A stretch of 13,186 bases of DNA from an uncultured Oscillospiraceae bacterium (GTDB lineage: Bacteria; Bacillota; Clostridia; Oscillospirales; Acutalibacteraceae), in the NCBI GenBank assembly GCA_900547275.1, contig URGA01000055.1, positions 1 to 13,186 on the forward strand. The letters run 5' to 3'. The notes beneath the pieces were generated by a model. The model had not been told where the DNA came from. It searched no databases and saw nothing but the letters and a program-made list of their open reading frames with translations. Positions 6,994-13,186 of the stretch are shown here, piece by piece. Position 1 is the first letter of the stretch. The number at the start of each line of letters is the position of its first letter. Both the position numbers and the translations under genes were made by a program.

Positions 6994-8193
6994 TTAGTCG
7001 CAAACTTCAAAGCCGGCTTTGGAAAGCGCCGCCTTGATTGCTTCAATATGAGCGTTATCTCTTGTTTCTACGCCGATTTTAAGATAGCAGTCGGTGATGT
7101 TCATATCAAGATCCGTGCTGTCGTAATTAACGCTGACAACGTTTGCTCCCAGATCTGCAACGATTGCCGAAACACCGCTGAGCTGACCTGGTTTGTCTGA
7201 CAGGGCAATTGTAATATCAGCAGTACGGCCGCCCATTTTAAGGCCTCTTTCAATAACTCTTGAAAGAATAGTAACGTCAATATTGCCGCCGCTTACAAGA
7301 CAGCATACGTTTTTACCGTCAATATCCGGAATTTTTCCTGCCATTACAGCGGCAACGGGAACGGCGCCGGCACCTTCGGCGATAAGCTTCTGCTGTTCAA
7401 GAAGAGTAAGTATAGCCAGAGCAATCTCGTCGTCTGAAACGGTAACGATATCATCAACATATTTGTTGACAAGTTCAAATGTGTGTTCACCGGGAGTTTT
7501 AACGGCGATACCGTCGGCAATTGTCTGAACGCGGCCGAGAGTTTCTATCTTGCCGTCTGCAACAGACTGCTTCATTGACGGAGCGCCGCTTGCCTGAACG
7601 CCGTAAACACGTACGTTGGGATTAAGCTGTTTGATTGCAAAGGCAACGCCGCTGATAAGTCCGCCGCCGCCAATGGGAACAACGACAGCGTCAACATTCT
7701 CAAGCTGATCAAGAATTTCAAGTCCGATGGTACCCTGACCTGCGATAACGTCTTCATCGTCAAAGGGATGAATAAACGTATAGCCTTTTTCTTCTTTGAG
7801 TTCAAGCGCTTTGTTATAAGCGTCGTCGTATACGCCCTTAACAAGGCAAACTTCAGCGCCGAAACGCTTTGTAGCCTCAACTTTGCTTATAGGAGCGCCG
7901 TCGGGCAGACAGATAAGAGATTTTATTCCGTTCTTTGTTGCGGCAAGTGCCACACCCTGGGCATGGTTGCCGGCAGAGCAGGCAATAACGCCCTTCGCTT
8001 TTTCCTCATCGCTGAGGCGGCTTATTTTGAAATACGAGCCTCTGATTTTGAAAGAGCCCGTAACCTGAAGATTTTCTGTTTTAAGATATACGTTTGTGTT
8101 TGGTCTGATGTTTGGTGCTAAAATCATGTCCGTTTCACGGATTACTTCCTTAAGCACATGGGACGCCTGATAAATTTTGTCCAACGTCAGCAT
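6994..8193 (-). CDS. ilvA: Threonine dehydratase (threonine ammonia-lyase), medium form with C-terminal ACT domain
   Basis: A 399-residue PLP enzyme that converts threonine to 2-oxobutanoate and ammonia, the first step toward isoleucine. Schiff-base lysine K49 lies in TGSFKIRGS (46-53), SAGNHAQG at 73-80 cups the substrate, and the phosphate-binding glycine loop GGGGLISG is at 175-182. A single ACT domain fills about residues 325-399 (ITIALSDKPGQLSGV onward). This is longer than the catabolic TdcB type (about 330) and shorter than the two-ACT biosynthetic type (about 510). ACT domains usually carry amino-acid feedback control, so allosteric regulation is likely but the ligand is not evident. 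GAAGGAA precedes the ATG. It is first gene of the ilvA-ridA operon, behind a consensus promoter with a leader of about 28 nt. Confidence 0.96.
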   Translation of the reverse strand: MLTLDKIYQASHVLKEVIRETDMILAPNIRPNTNVYLKTENLQVTGSFKIRGSYFKISRLSDEEKAKGVIACSAGNHAQGVALAATKNGIKSLICLPDGAPISKVEATKRFGAEVCLVKGVYDDAYNKALELKEEKGYTFIHPFDDEDVIAGQGTIGLEILDQLENVDAVVVPIGGGGLISGVAFAIKQLNPNVRVYGVQASGAPSMKQSVADGKIETLGRVQTIADGIAVKTPGEHTFELVNKYVDDIVTVSDDEIALAILTLLEQQKLIAEGAGAVPVAAVMAGKIPDIDGKNVCCLVSGGNIDVTILSRVIERGLKMGGRTADITIALSDKPGQLSGVSAIVADLGANVVSVNYDSTDLDMNITDCYLKIGVETRDNAHIEAIKAALSKAGFEVCD

Positions 8194-8228
8194 ATTTATT
8201 CCTTCTTTACTTTAAAATAACAAAAAAT

Positions 8229-8257
8229 ATTCTAATACCAACAGAATAATTTGTCAA
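8229..8257 (-). promoter_or_regulatory. Promoter of ilvA-ridA
   Basis: On the minus strand, a perfect TTGACA (8252-8257) and TAGAAT (8229-8234) are separated by 17 nt. Predicted start is near 8222. The short leader leaves little room for an attenuator, unlike ilvC. Confidence 0.85.
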
Positions 8258-8444
8258 CAGGAACCTAATGCGCGCAGTTAACGAAAACACGGCTGAAATA
8301 AGCGAAATTTTTATACAAATCTGCACTTCAACTTGATATAGCCGACAACGCAGTTTCCCCGCTTACGAGTTTTTTATATCCGTTTAGATTTTACTTGTTT
8401 CACCAAAGAGAACTTCGTTGGGGGCAATTTTTCATCACCGCTTT
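8258..8444. other. Spacer without a convincing gene, possible repeat copy
   Basis: This 187-bp stretch lies between the sfsA stop and the ilvA promoter. I find no gene with a ribosome site and no strong terminator. It has imperfect inverted segments (CGGCT and AGCCG near 8292 and 8343), a weak CCAA/TTGG hairpin at 8402-8420, and a GGGGG run. Its texture differs from the other, shorter and AT-rich spacers. It may be an interspersed repeat or a decayed gene remnant. There is no second copy in this window to prove it. Confidence 0.35.
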
Positions 8445-9125
8445 TTATAACACTACCTCAATTTTTTTATCTATCGTCATTGAGTTTTCATCTGTTATAC
8501 AGTCAACCGCCATTATCTCAACCCCACAGCGCTTCGCTTCCTTAAGAGCGGAGCAAAACGCAGGATCAGTATCATAATTCGGTCTGAAGCAACTGCATCC
8601 CTTCATCTGAATAACGAATAGCACCGCCGCTTCGTAGCCGCTTTCAACAGCTTTTACCAACTCCAGCATATGCTTTGCGCCTCGGGATGTTGGCGCGTCA
8701 GGAAAGACAGCGCAGCCGTCAATTCTCAGAGTAACGCCTTTAACTTCAACAAACATTTTTCTACCGTCGCCCTCAACATAAAAGTCAAGCCGTGATGACC
8801 CAAAAACCGCTTCTGCTTTAACAGTAACGGGATTTTCTATTATCCCTCCGTTTCTGATAAACTCCCCTGCTGCAATATTCGGAGCATAGGAGTCCATATT
8901 TATTATCTCTTTGTCTTTTATTACGCTGATAAGGTCGAAGCGTGTTGAGCGTTTTGGATTTGAACTTCTTTGGAGCAACACTTCTGTTCCGGGTATAAGA
9001 AGTTCGCGGCATCTGCCGGTATTCTTAACGTGTACGTTCTCTGTTTTCCCGTCTATCAGGCATCTGGCAATAAAGCGGTTTGGCCTTTCCAGAAAAACAG
9101 CTTTCTCTATATTTTCGTATCTCAT
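8445..9125 (-). CDS. sfsA: SfsA family DNA-binding/nuclease-like protein
   Basis: A 226-residue protein, close to the roughly 230 residues of E. coli SfsA. The family has an N-terminal OB-like part and a C-terminal PD-(D/E)XK nuclease-like fold. Visible signatures: ENVHVKNTGRCRELLIPG near residues 29-46, the core RLDFYVE then FVEVKGVTL, and FPDAPTSRGAKHMLEL. The Asp and the Glu-Val-Lys match the nuclease-type metal site. E. coli SfsA was named for stimulating sugar fermentation genes; its true biochemical role is not settled. The start is unusual: there is no ribosome binding site before the ATG, and the predicted transcription start falls on or next to it (see promoter). No co-transcribed neighbour is visible; the next gene upstream is divergent. 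Confidence 0.95.
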   Translation of the reverse strand: MRYENIEKAVFLERPNRFIARCLIDGKTENVHVKNTGRCRELLIPGTEVLLQRSSNPKRSTRFDLISVIKDKEIINMDSYAPNIAAGEFIRNGGIIENPVTVKAEAVFGSSRLDFYVEGDGRKMFVEVKGVTLRIDGCAVFPDAPTSRGAKHMLELVKAVESGYEAAVLFVIQMKGCSCFRPNYDTDPAFCSALKEAKRCGVEIMAVDCITDENSMTIDKKIEVVL

Positions 9126-9131
9126 ACTCTA

Positions 9132-9160
9132 AGACTAATTGAACTTACGGCCAAAGTCAA
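9132..9160 (-). promoter_or_regulatory. Promoter of sfsA, implying a leaderless mRNA
   Basis: On the minus strand, TTGACT (9155-9160) and TAGTCT (9132-9137) are spaced by 17 nt. The -10 is a weak match. The predicted transcription start (about 9125-9126) coincides with the sfsA ATG at 9125, and there is no Shine-Dalgarno sequence between them. Confidence 0.55.
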
Positions 9161-9181
9161 TACTTCTTTTCTATTGACTTT
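9153..9181. repeat. Perfect inverted repeat spanning the divergent -35 boxes
   Basis: AAAGTCAATA (9153-9162) and TATTGACTTT (9172-9181) are exact reverse complements separated by 9 bp. Each arm contains the -35 hexamer of one divergent promoter (sfsA leftward, lipoprotein gene rightward). It could be an operator for a dimeric regulator controlling both genes, or simply two similar -35 regions in mirror image. Confidence 0.6.
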
Positions 9182-9202
9182 AAGTTAATAATCATATAAA
9201 AT
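9174..9202 (+). promoter_or_regulatory. Promoter of the solute-binding lipoprotein gene
   Basis: TTGACT (9174-9179) and TAAAAT (9197-9202) are spaced by 17 nt. Predicted start is near 9209, with a leader of about 37 nt carrying AGGAGG 10 nt before the ATG at 9246. Confidence 0.82.
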
Positions 9203-9245
9203 TATATTTATAAATTCGTTAATCCCTTTAGGAGGATTTTTTATT

Positions 9246-10139
9246 ATGCTTAAGTCAAAAAAGATATTTTCTGTTATTTTGGCGGTAATGCTTGTGGCGC
9301 TTTCATTCGCCGGTTGCTCGTCAAGCTCTTCAAAAGAGGCAGACACCATCACCGACGAAACTCTTCTTATTGCGTACACAGAAAACAATCCGCCGTTTTT
9401 TGAAATTTCTGAAGACGGTAAAACAGCACAAGGCTTTGAGGCTGAAATCATCGAAAACATTTTCGACAACATCAAAGACAGCTGCAAAAACTATAAATTC
9501 GTAAAAGTTGACGAAGATTACCGCCTTGGCGAGGACGCCGCTTACACCGACAAAGACGGCAAAACTTACATAGCTTACATGGCGGTAGGCGGTTTCCAGA
9601 AAAATGCCGATGAGAATAACGAGGAATATTCATTTACAAACACCGTTATTTCAAACCGCATAATCACTCTCACTGCCAAGGGCAGCAAAATAACCGACTA
9701 CAGCAAAATGAGCGGTGCAAAAGCCGCAGTTGTAGGCAACATTGCAAAAGCGGCTCTGGAAAAGAACACGGCAATCGCTTCCGCCTGCAAGAGCGCAACT
9801 GACTATACAGACATAAATCTTGCGCTGAGCGACCTTTACTCAGGCAAAGTTGACGCAGTAGTTGTTGACGAGTTCAATTACCGCACACTTAAAAGCATAA
9901 ATGTTTCCGGCAAGGAAGTTGCTCTTGACACATTCGTTGTTGAACTGAACGGCGAGCTTGATACTATTGAGTATGCATTCGCAACAGCAAAGTATGACCG
10001 TCTTAAGGACGATATCAACGAAGCGCTTTATGAGCTTCAGAGCCCGAAATACAACGACGCTGACCAGCTTACTCCCATCGTTGAAAAATACTTTGGCTAC
10101 AACGCATGCACATTCGATTACCAGCCTGTTCAGCAATAA
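9246..10139 (+). CDS. Solute-binding lipoprotein, SBP_bac_3-like (amino-acid ABC type)
   Basis: A 297-residue exported lipoprotein. The N-terminus has a basic KSKK start, a hydrophobic signal, and a lipobox LSFAGC with C24 as the lipidated residue, followed by a Ser-rich tether. The mature part resembles family 3 binding proteins. IAYTENNPPFFEI with the following GKTAQGFEAEIIENI is the first-strand signature, and GKVDAVVVDEF matches the second-lobe hinge region. Such proteins normally deliver amino acids or related polar compounds to an ABC importer on the outer face of the membrane. No permease or ATPase gene lies next to it, and a terminator follows directly, so it is an orphan binding protein or a ligand sensor. 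The central region is divergent and I cannot assign a ligand. AGGAGG fixes the start. Confidence 0.85.
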   Translation: MLKSKKIFSVILAVMLVALSFAGCSSSSSKEADTITDETLLIAYTENNPPFFEISEDGKTAQGFEAEIIENIFDNIKDSCKNYKFVKVDEDYRLGEDAAYTDKDGKTYIAYMAVGGFQKNADENNEEYSFTNTVISNRIITLTAKGSKITDYSKMSGAKAAVVGNIAKAALEKNTAIASACKSATDYTDINLALSDLYSGKVDAVVVDEFNYRTLKSINVSGKEVALDTFVVELNGELDTIEYAFATAKYDRLKDDINEALYELQSPKYNDADQLTPIVEKYFGYNACTFDYQPVQQ

Positions 10140-10162
10140 TCGCCAAAAAATAGAGATAACAA

Positions 10163-10196
10163 AAAAGCAGTTCATAAAGAACTGCTTTTATTTTTT
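10163..10196 (+). terminator. Bidirectional terminator between lipoprotein and hexosaminidase genes
   Basis: An 11-bp stem AAAAGCAGTTC / GAACTGCTTTT around ATAAA (10163-10189), with TATTTTTT downstream on the plus strand. On the minus strand the same hairpin is followed by a T-run (complement of the A-run at 10161-10166), so it should also stop the GH20 operon, whose last stop codon lies 12 nt away. Confidence 0.9.
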
Positions 10197-10200
10197 GATT

Positions 10201-11322
10201 TTATTTCTTGCCGAATTCCTTTTCGACTTTTTTATTGTCTTTAAGGATAGTCAGACCCTCCCAGGTCAGCTGGCGCTTTTCAAAATAAAGGCGTGAGAAA
10301 AACGCTCTTATCGGGTTCGGATTGCAAACAGGGTCTTTGTCGTATTTTGACGGTTTCACCTTTTCTCCGCAGGCAATTTGGGACAGTGCGTAACCCCTGG
10401 GATAAAGCTTTTTCTTGCCTGTTTCCCAATCAGGTATATACTCGCCCCAAAGGCATCCCTCTACTCCGATACAGCCTTCTCCGGGAACATGGGAAGCTGT
10501 ATTTTTATAGGGCACATAACCGTAAGGCAGGTCAAAATAAAACGCGTCTGAAGCACAGTCAACATGAGGAATATCGCAAGGCGCCTTGCCCTTTCCGTAA
10601 TACATCGGCACGCAGGAAGATGCACGGCACTTTTTCATATCCTCTTCGCTCTCTGCCCAGCGGAAAGCAGTAAAACCTTTTTCTTTTATGTAAGATGAGA
10701 AATACTCCATAAAGTAGTTCTGGAGATCCTCCTCGTCTTTAAGTCCCAGCTCTTTTATCTTTTTCTGACAGTCGGGACAAAGTTTCCATCTGGTTTTCGG
10801 CACTTCGTCACCGCCAAGGTGAATCATGCCGTCAGGGAAAAGTTCCATGACTTCGTCGAAAACCTTTTTGTAAAACTCATATGTGCTGTCCTTGCCGGCA
10901 CAGAGTATGTCGTGCTTTACTCCCCAGTGGGTCGCAACTTCCAGCTTCCTTGAAAAGCAGGAGAGAAACGGATAAGAAGCGATAGCCGCAACCGAATGAC
11001 CGGGCAGGTCGATCTCCGGCATTACTTTAATACCGTTTTCGTTAGCGTAAGAAACTATACGCTTAATATCCTCCTGGGTATAATAACCACCGTGGGGCGT
11101 ATGGTTAAAATTGGTGTGGCTTCTTTTGCTTCCCTTTTCGGTAAGCAAAGGATACGCTTTAATCTCAATTCTCCAGCCCTGATCTTCGGTCAAATGCCAG
11201 TGCAAAACATTAAGATTAAGACGTTTCATTTCGTCAATGATTTTTATCATGTCGTCAGCCGGAATAAAATAACGGCCGGGGTCTATCAAAAGACCTCTGT
11301 AAGAATAGGCTTCGTTGCTCAT
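10201..11322 (-). CDS. GH20 family beta-N-acetylhexosaminidase, intracellular catalytic-domain-only form
   Basis: A 373-residue TIM-barrel glycosidase expected to release terminal GlcNAc or GalNAc by substrate-assisted catalysis. Motifs in order: YRGLLIDPGRYFIP (8-21), LHWHLTEDQGWRIEI (40-54), MPEIDLPGHSVA (101-112), and the catalytic pair D172-E173 in HLGGDEVPKTRW. CPDCQKKIKELGLKDEE after that, and CLWGEY late in the barrel, are also typical of GH20. There is no signal peptide, and the usual small domain before the barrel is missing, so it should act in the cytoplasm on short imported or recycled sugars. AAGGAG sits within the end of alr and only 3 nt separate the genes, indicating coupled translation. 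The link with alr and pxpA hints at cell-wall fragment metabolism, but this is inference. Confidence 0.92.
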   Translation of the reverse strand: MSNEAYSYRGLLIDPGRYFIPADDMIKIIDEMKRLNLNVLHWHLTEDQGWRIEIKAYPLLTEKGSKRSHTNFNHTPHGGYYTQEDIKRIVSYANENGIKVMPEIDLPGHSVAAIASYPFLSCFSRKLEVATHWGVKHDILCAGKDSTYEFYKKVFDEVMELFPDGMIHLGGDEVPKTRWKLCPDCQKKIKELGLKDEEDLQNYFMEYFSSYIKEKGFTAFRWAESEEDMKKCRASSCVPMYYGKGKAPCDIPHVDCASDAFYFDLPYGYVPYKNTASHVPGEGCIGVEGCLWGEYIPDWETGKKKLYPRGYALSQIACGEKVKPSKYDKDPVCNPNPIRAFFSRLYFEKRQLTWEGLTILKDNKKVEKEFGKK

Positions 11323-11325
11323 AAT

Positions 11326-12480
11326 TTACTCCTTGTTCATTCCCGCGCAGCTTATTTCTTTGCCGTCTTTATAATATACTCTCGGAACTCTTTTTGCAAC
11401 CCTGCAAGGCAGTTCATAGTTAAAACTGTGGGCTAAAGCCGACACTTCTTCCATAGAAAGTTCATTATCTCCGTCACGGCCAACAAGAGTTACGGGCGTT
11501 TCAACTTCTACATTGTCAATATCAGTAATATCTACCATAAACTGATCCATGCAAACGCGGCCGAGTATAGGCGCGTATCTGCCGTTTATCAGCACCCTGC
11601 CGATATTTGAAAGACATCTTGGATAACCATCTGCGTATCCCACAGGAATAGTTGCAACTTTTCGTGGGGAAGACGTTGTAAACGTGCCGCCGTAGCTGAT
11701 CTCCCTTCCGCTTTCAAGCAACTTGATATGGCTGACATGGGTAACCCAGCGCATAACCGGACGAATACTCAAAAGCGATTTGTCCACCTCTTCAGAGGGG
11801 TAAAGTCCGTAAAGAATTATACCTGCGCGAACCATATCGAATTTTTTATTAAAATTCATTATTCCTGCTGAGTTATTAAGATGCTTAATAGGAATATTGA
11901 CATTTCGCTTATCAAGCATATCAAGAAAATCGCAAAAGCGTTTTTGCTGTGCTTTGGCTTTTGTAAGATCCGCTTCGTCGGCGGTGGCAAAATGGCTGAA
12001 TATTCCCTCAGCTTCAATATTCTTCATATTGCAGATTTCTCTGCACATATCAGCGCTTTCCTCGCTTACCTGCATTCCGATACGGCTCATTCCCGTATCA
12101 ACGGCGAAATGAAATTTCACCGTCTTGTTCTGTCGGCACGCTTCCTCAGACAGCGCCTTTGCTGTTTCAAGAGTAAAAACAGGAATTCTTATATCGTATT
12201 TTACTATATCTTCGTAAACATACGGCGAAACGTAACCGAGAATAAGTATCGGAATTTCAATTCCCGCTTTTTTCAGTTCCAACGCCTCTTCAATACAGGC
12301 GACGCCGTAAAAATCAAAATCTTTTTCAAAATATTTTCCAATTGAAACAGCGCCGTGACCGTAGGCGTCCGCCTTGATAACTCCCAGGAGTTTCGTTTCG
12401 ACGCCTATTTTTTCTCTTATGCGGTCAATATTATAAGCCATGGCGTCCAGATCAATGAGCGCCGCTGTTCTGTGATACAT
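11326..12480 (-). CDS. alr: Alanine racemase
   Basis: A 384-residue PLP enzyme interconverting L- and D-alanine; D-alanine is needed for peptidoglycan cross-links. The N-terminal TIM barrel carries the Schiff-base lysine K36 in VIKADAYGHG (34-43). VDTGMSRIGM (127-136) and HLNNSAG (200-206) are typical. The second catalytic base, Tyr263, lies in EISYGGTF. The C-terminal beta domain has VGYADGYPR (280-288), and GRVCMDQFMVDIT completes the active site across the dimer. The start codon directly follows the pxpA stop (TAAATG), with GGAGGT about 10 nt upstream inside pxpA. Whether this is the only racemase of the organism, or one serving a catabolic role in this operon, cannot be told from the window. 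Confidence 0.97.
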   Translation of the reverse strand: MYHRTAALIDLDAMAYNIDRIREKIGVETKLLGVIKADAYGHGAVSIGKYFEKDFDFYGVACIEEALELKKAGIEIPILILGYVSPYVYEDIVKYDIRIPVFTLETAKALSEEACRQNKTVKFHFAVDTGMSRIGMQVSEESADMCREICNMKNIEAEGIFSHFATADEADLTKAKAQQKRFCDFLDMLDKRNVNIPIKHLNNSAGIMNFNKKFDMVRAGIILYGLYPSEEVDKSLLSIRPVMRWVTHVSHIKLLESGREISYGGTFTTSSPRKVATIPVGYADGYPRCLSNIGRVLINGRYAPILGRVCMDQFMVDITDIDNVEVETPVTLVGRDGDNELSMEEVSALAHSFNYELPCRVAKRVPRVYYKDGKEISCAGMNKE

Positions 12481-13186
12481 TTAACCGATTACCTCCGAAA
12501 GCGAAACGACTTCAATATCGTTTTCGCTAAATGCTTTTTGAAGCGCTTTTACAAATTCTATCGCTTTCGCTCCGTCTCCGTGAACGCACACGGAATGGGC
12601 GTTAATTTCAATTTCCTCCCCTGAATAAGCCGTAACGCTGTGCTTTGTTATCATCTTTATAACACGTGCGATAGCTTCGTCAGTGTCCGTTATCATTGAG
12701 CCTTCTTTTCCTCTTGCGCGAAGAGAACCGTCTGCCTCATAGGCACGGTCCGCAAACACTTCGCAGGCAAAAGGCAGTCCTTTTTCTTCAGCCGCTTTTA
12801 TCATGCAGGAACCTGAGAGACCAAGAAGGATAAGTTCTTTGTTGTAATCATATATTGCGTTTACAATAGCCTTTGCAAGTTCATTATCTTTGCCCGCCAT
12901 GTTGTACATAGCGCCGTGGGGCTTAACGTGCTGAAGAGAAACGCCCTTTGCTCGGCAAAAAGCGTCCAAAGCGCCTATCTGATAAAGAGTATAGGCGTAA
13001 ACTTCATCAGGAGAAGCCGCAAGATTGCGCCTGCCGAAGCCCGCCAAATCCGGAAAACCGGGGTGGGCGCCTACGGAGACGTTATTTTCTGAGCAAAGCT
13101 CAACTGTCTTTCTCATAACGACAGCGTCGCCGGCATGGTAGCCGCAGGCAACCGTCGCAGAAGAAATATGGGGGATAATGAAGCCC
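12481..13186 (-). CDS. pxpA: 5-oxoprolinase subunit A, LamB/YcsF family (partial, 5' end beyond window)
   Basis: The coding frame runs unbroken off the right edge. The bases after the in-frame ATG at 13114-13116 still encode conserved family sequence (IIPHISSATVACGYHAGD), so the real start lies outside. About 235 residues are present of an expected 250 or so. Family motifs: SVGAHPGFPDLAGFGRR, VKPHGAMYNM, EVFADRAYEADGSL, GSMI and SVCVHGDG. PxpA works with PxpB and PxpC to cleave 5-oxoproline (pyroglutamate) to glutamate using ATP. Neither partner is in view; they may lie upstream. The stop codon abuts the alr start, so this is the upstream gene of the pxpA-alr-GH20 operon. Confidence 0.94.
   Translation of the reverse strand, partial: GFIIPHISSATVACGYHAGDAVVMRKTVELCSENNVSVGAHPGFPDLAGFGRRNLAASPDEVYAYTLYQIGALDAFCRAKGVSLQHVKPHGAMYNMAGKDNELAKAIVNAIYDYNKELILLGLSGSCMIKAAEEKGLPFACEVFADRAYEADGSLRARGKEGSMITDTDEAIARVIKMITKHSVTAYSGEEIEINAHSVCVHGDGAKAIEFVKALQKAFSENDIEVVSLSEVIG

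Noticed and set aside
6974..7003. Longer ridA start at 7003
   Set aside because: The extra ten residues do not belong to the RidA family, overlap the ilvA stop, and bypass the good AAGGAG-ATG at 6973.
8395..8577. Plus-strand 60-codon frame overlapping the end of sfsA
   Set aside because: No ribosome site, and much of it is the antisense of conserved sfsA sequence. It may only reflect the unexplained spacer.
13114..13116. ATG at 13116 as true start of pxpA
   Set aside because: Conserved PxpA sequence continues in frame upstream to the window edge, so the gene is truncated by the window rather than starting here.
1..13186. CRISPR arrays, insertion sequences, prophage or defence genes
   Set aside because: I saw no regularly spaced repeats, no transposase or integrase motifs and no terminal inverted repeats with target duplications. 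Base composition looks even across the coding regions.

Overview
The window looks like chromosomal DNA of a low-to-mid GC anaerobic Gram-positive bacterium, most likely class Clostridia (perhaps Oscillospiraceae/Ruminococcaceae; family level is a guess). Evidence: strong AGGAGG-type ribosome binding sites, near-consensus sigma-A promoters with 17-nt spacers, a Firmicute-type DUF815 ATPase, a response regulator/kinase/HtrA cassette, a lipobox protein, and a medium-form threonine dehydratase paired with RidA. I saw no mobile element, CRISPR array, tRNA or rRNA. Most genes are housekeeping or stress functions.

Layout. (1) 93-1109, minus: ilvC (branched-chain amino acid synthesis), transcribed from a consensus promoter through a structured leader of about 130 nt. 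(2) 1378-2610, plus: a DUF815 AAA+ ATPase, divergent from ilvC. (3) 2726-6489, plus: a tightly packed operon of response regulator, sensor histidine kinase and membrane-anchored HtrA-like protease, resembling the CssRS-HtrA secretion-stress module of Bacillus. It ends in a strong terminator at 6502-6534, faced by a terminator for the opposing genes. (4) 6602-8193, minus: ilvA-ridA, in which RidA detoxifies the reactive enamine/imine released by IlvA. (5) 8258-8444: a spacer with no convincing gene, possibly a repeat copy. (6) 8445-9125, minus: sfsA, probably read from a leaderless mRNA. (7) 9246-10139, plus: an orphan solute-binding lipoprotein sharing an inverted-repeat promoter region with sfsA; it ends in a bidirectional terminator. 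(8) 10201-13186, minus: an operon pxpA (5' end outside the window) - alr - small intracellular GH20 hexosaminidase, with 0- and 3-nt gaps.

How the genes fit together: ilvC and ilvA-ridA belong to isoleucine/valine synthesis but are separate transcription units flanking the stress cassette. The pxpA-alr-GH20 operon mixes pyroglutamate, D-alanine and amino-sugar metabolism and could be linked to cell-wall turnover (inference). Bases 1-92, downstream of ilvC, hold no terminator or gene that I can support. The candidates for novelty are mostly regulatory: the mirrored back-to-back promoter at 9132-9202, the ilvC leader, the tandem-repeat promoter of the stress operon, and the unusual pxpA-alr-GH20 linkage. 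I found no clearly new multi-gene system.
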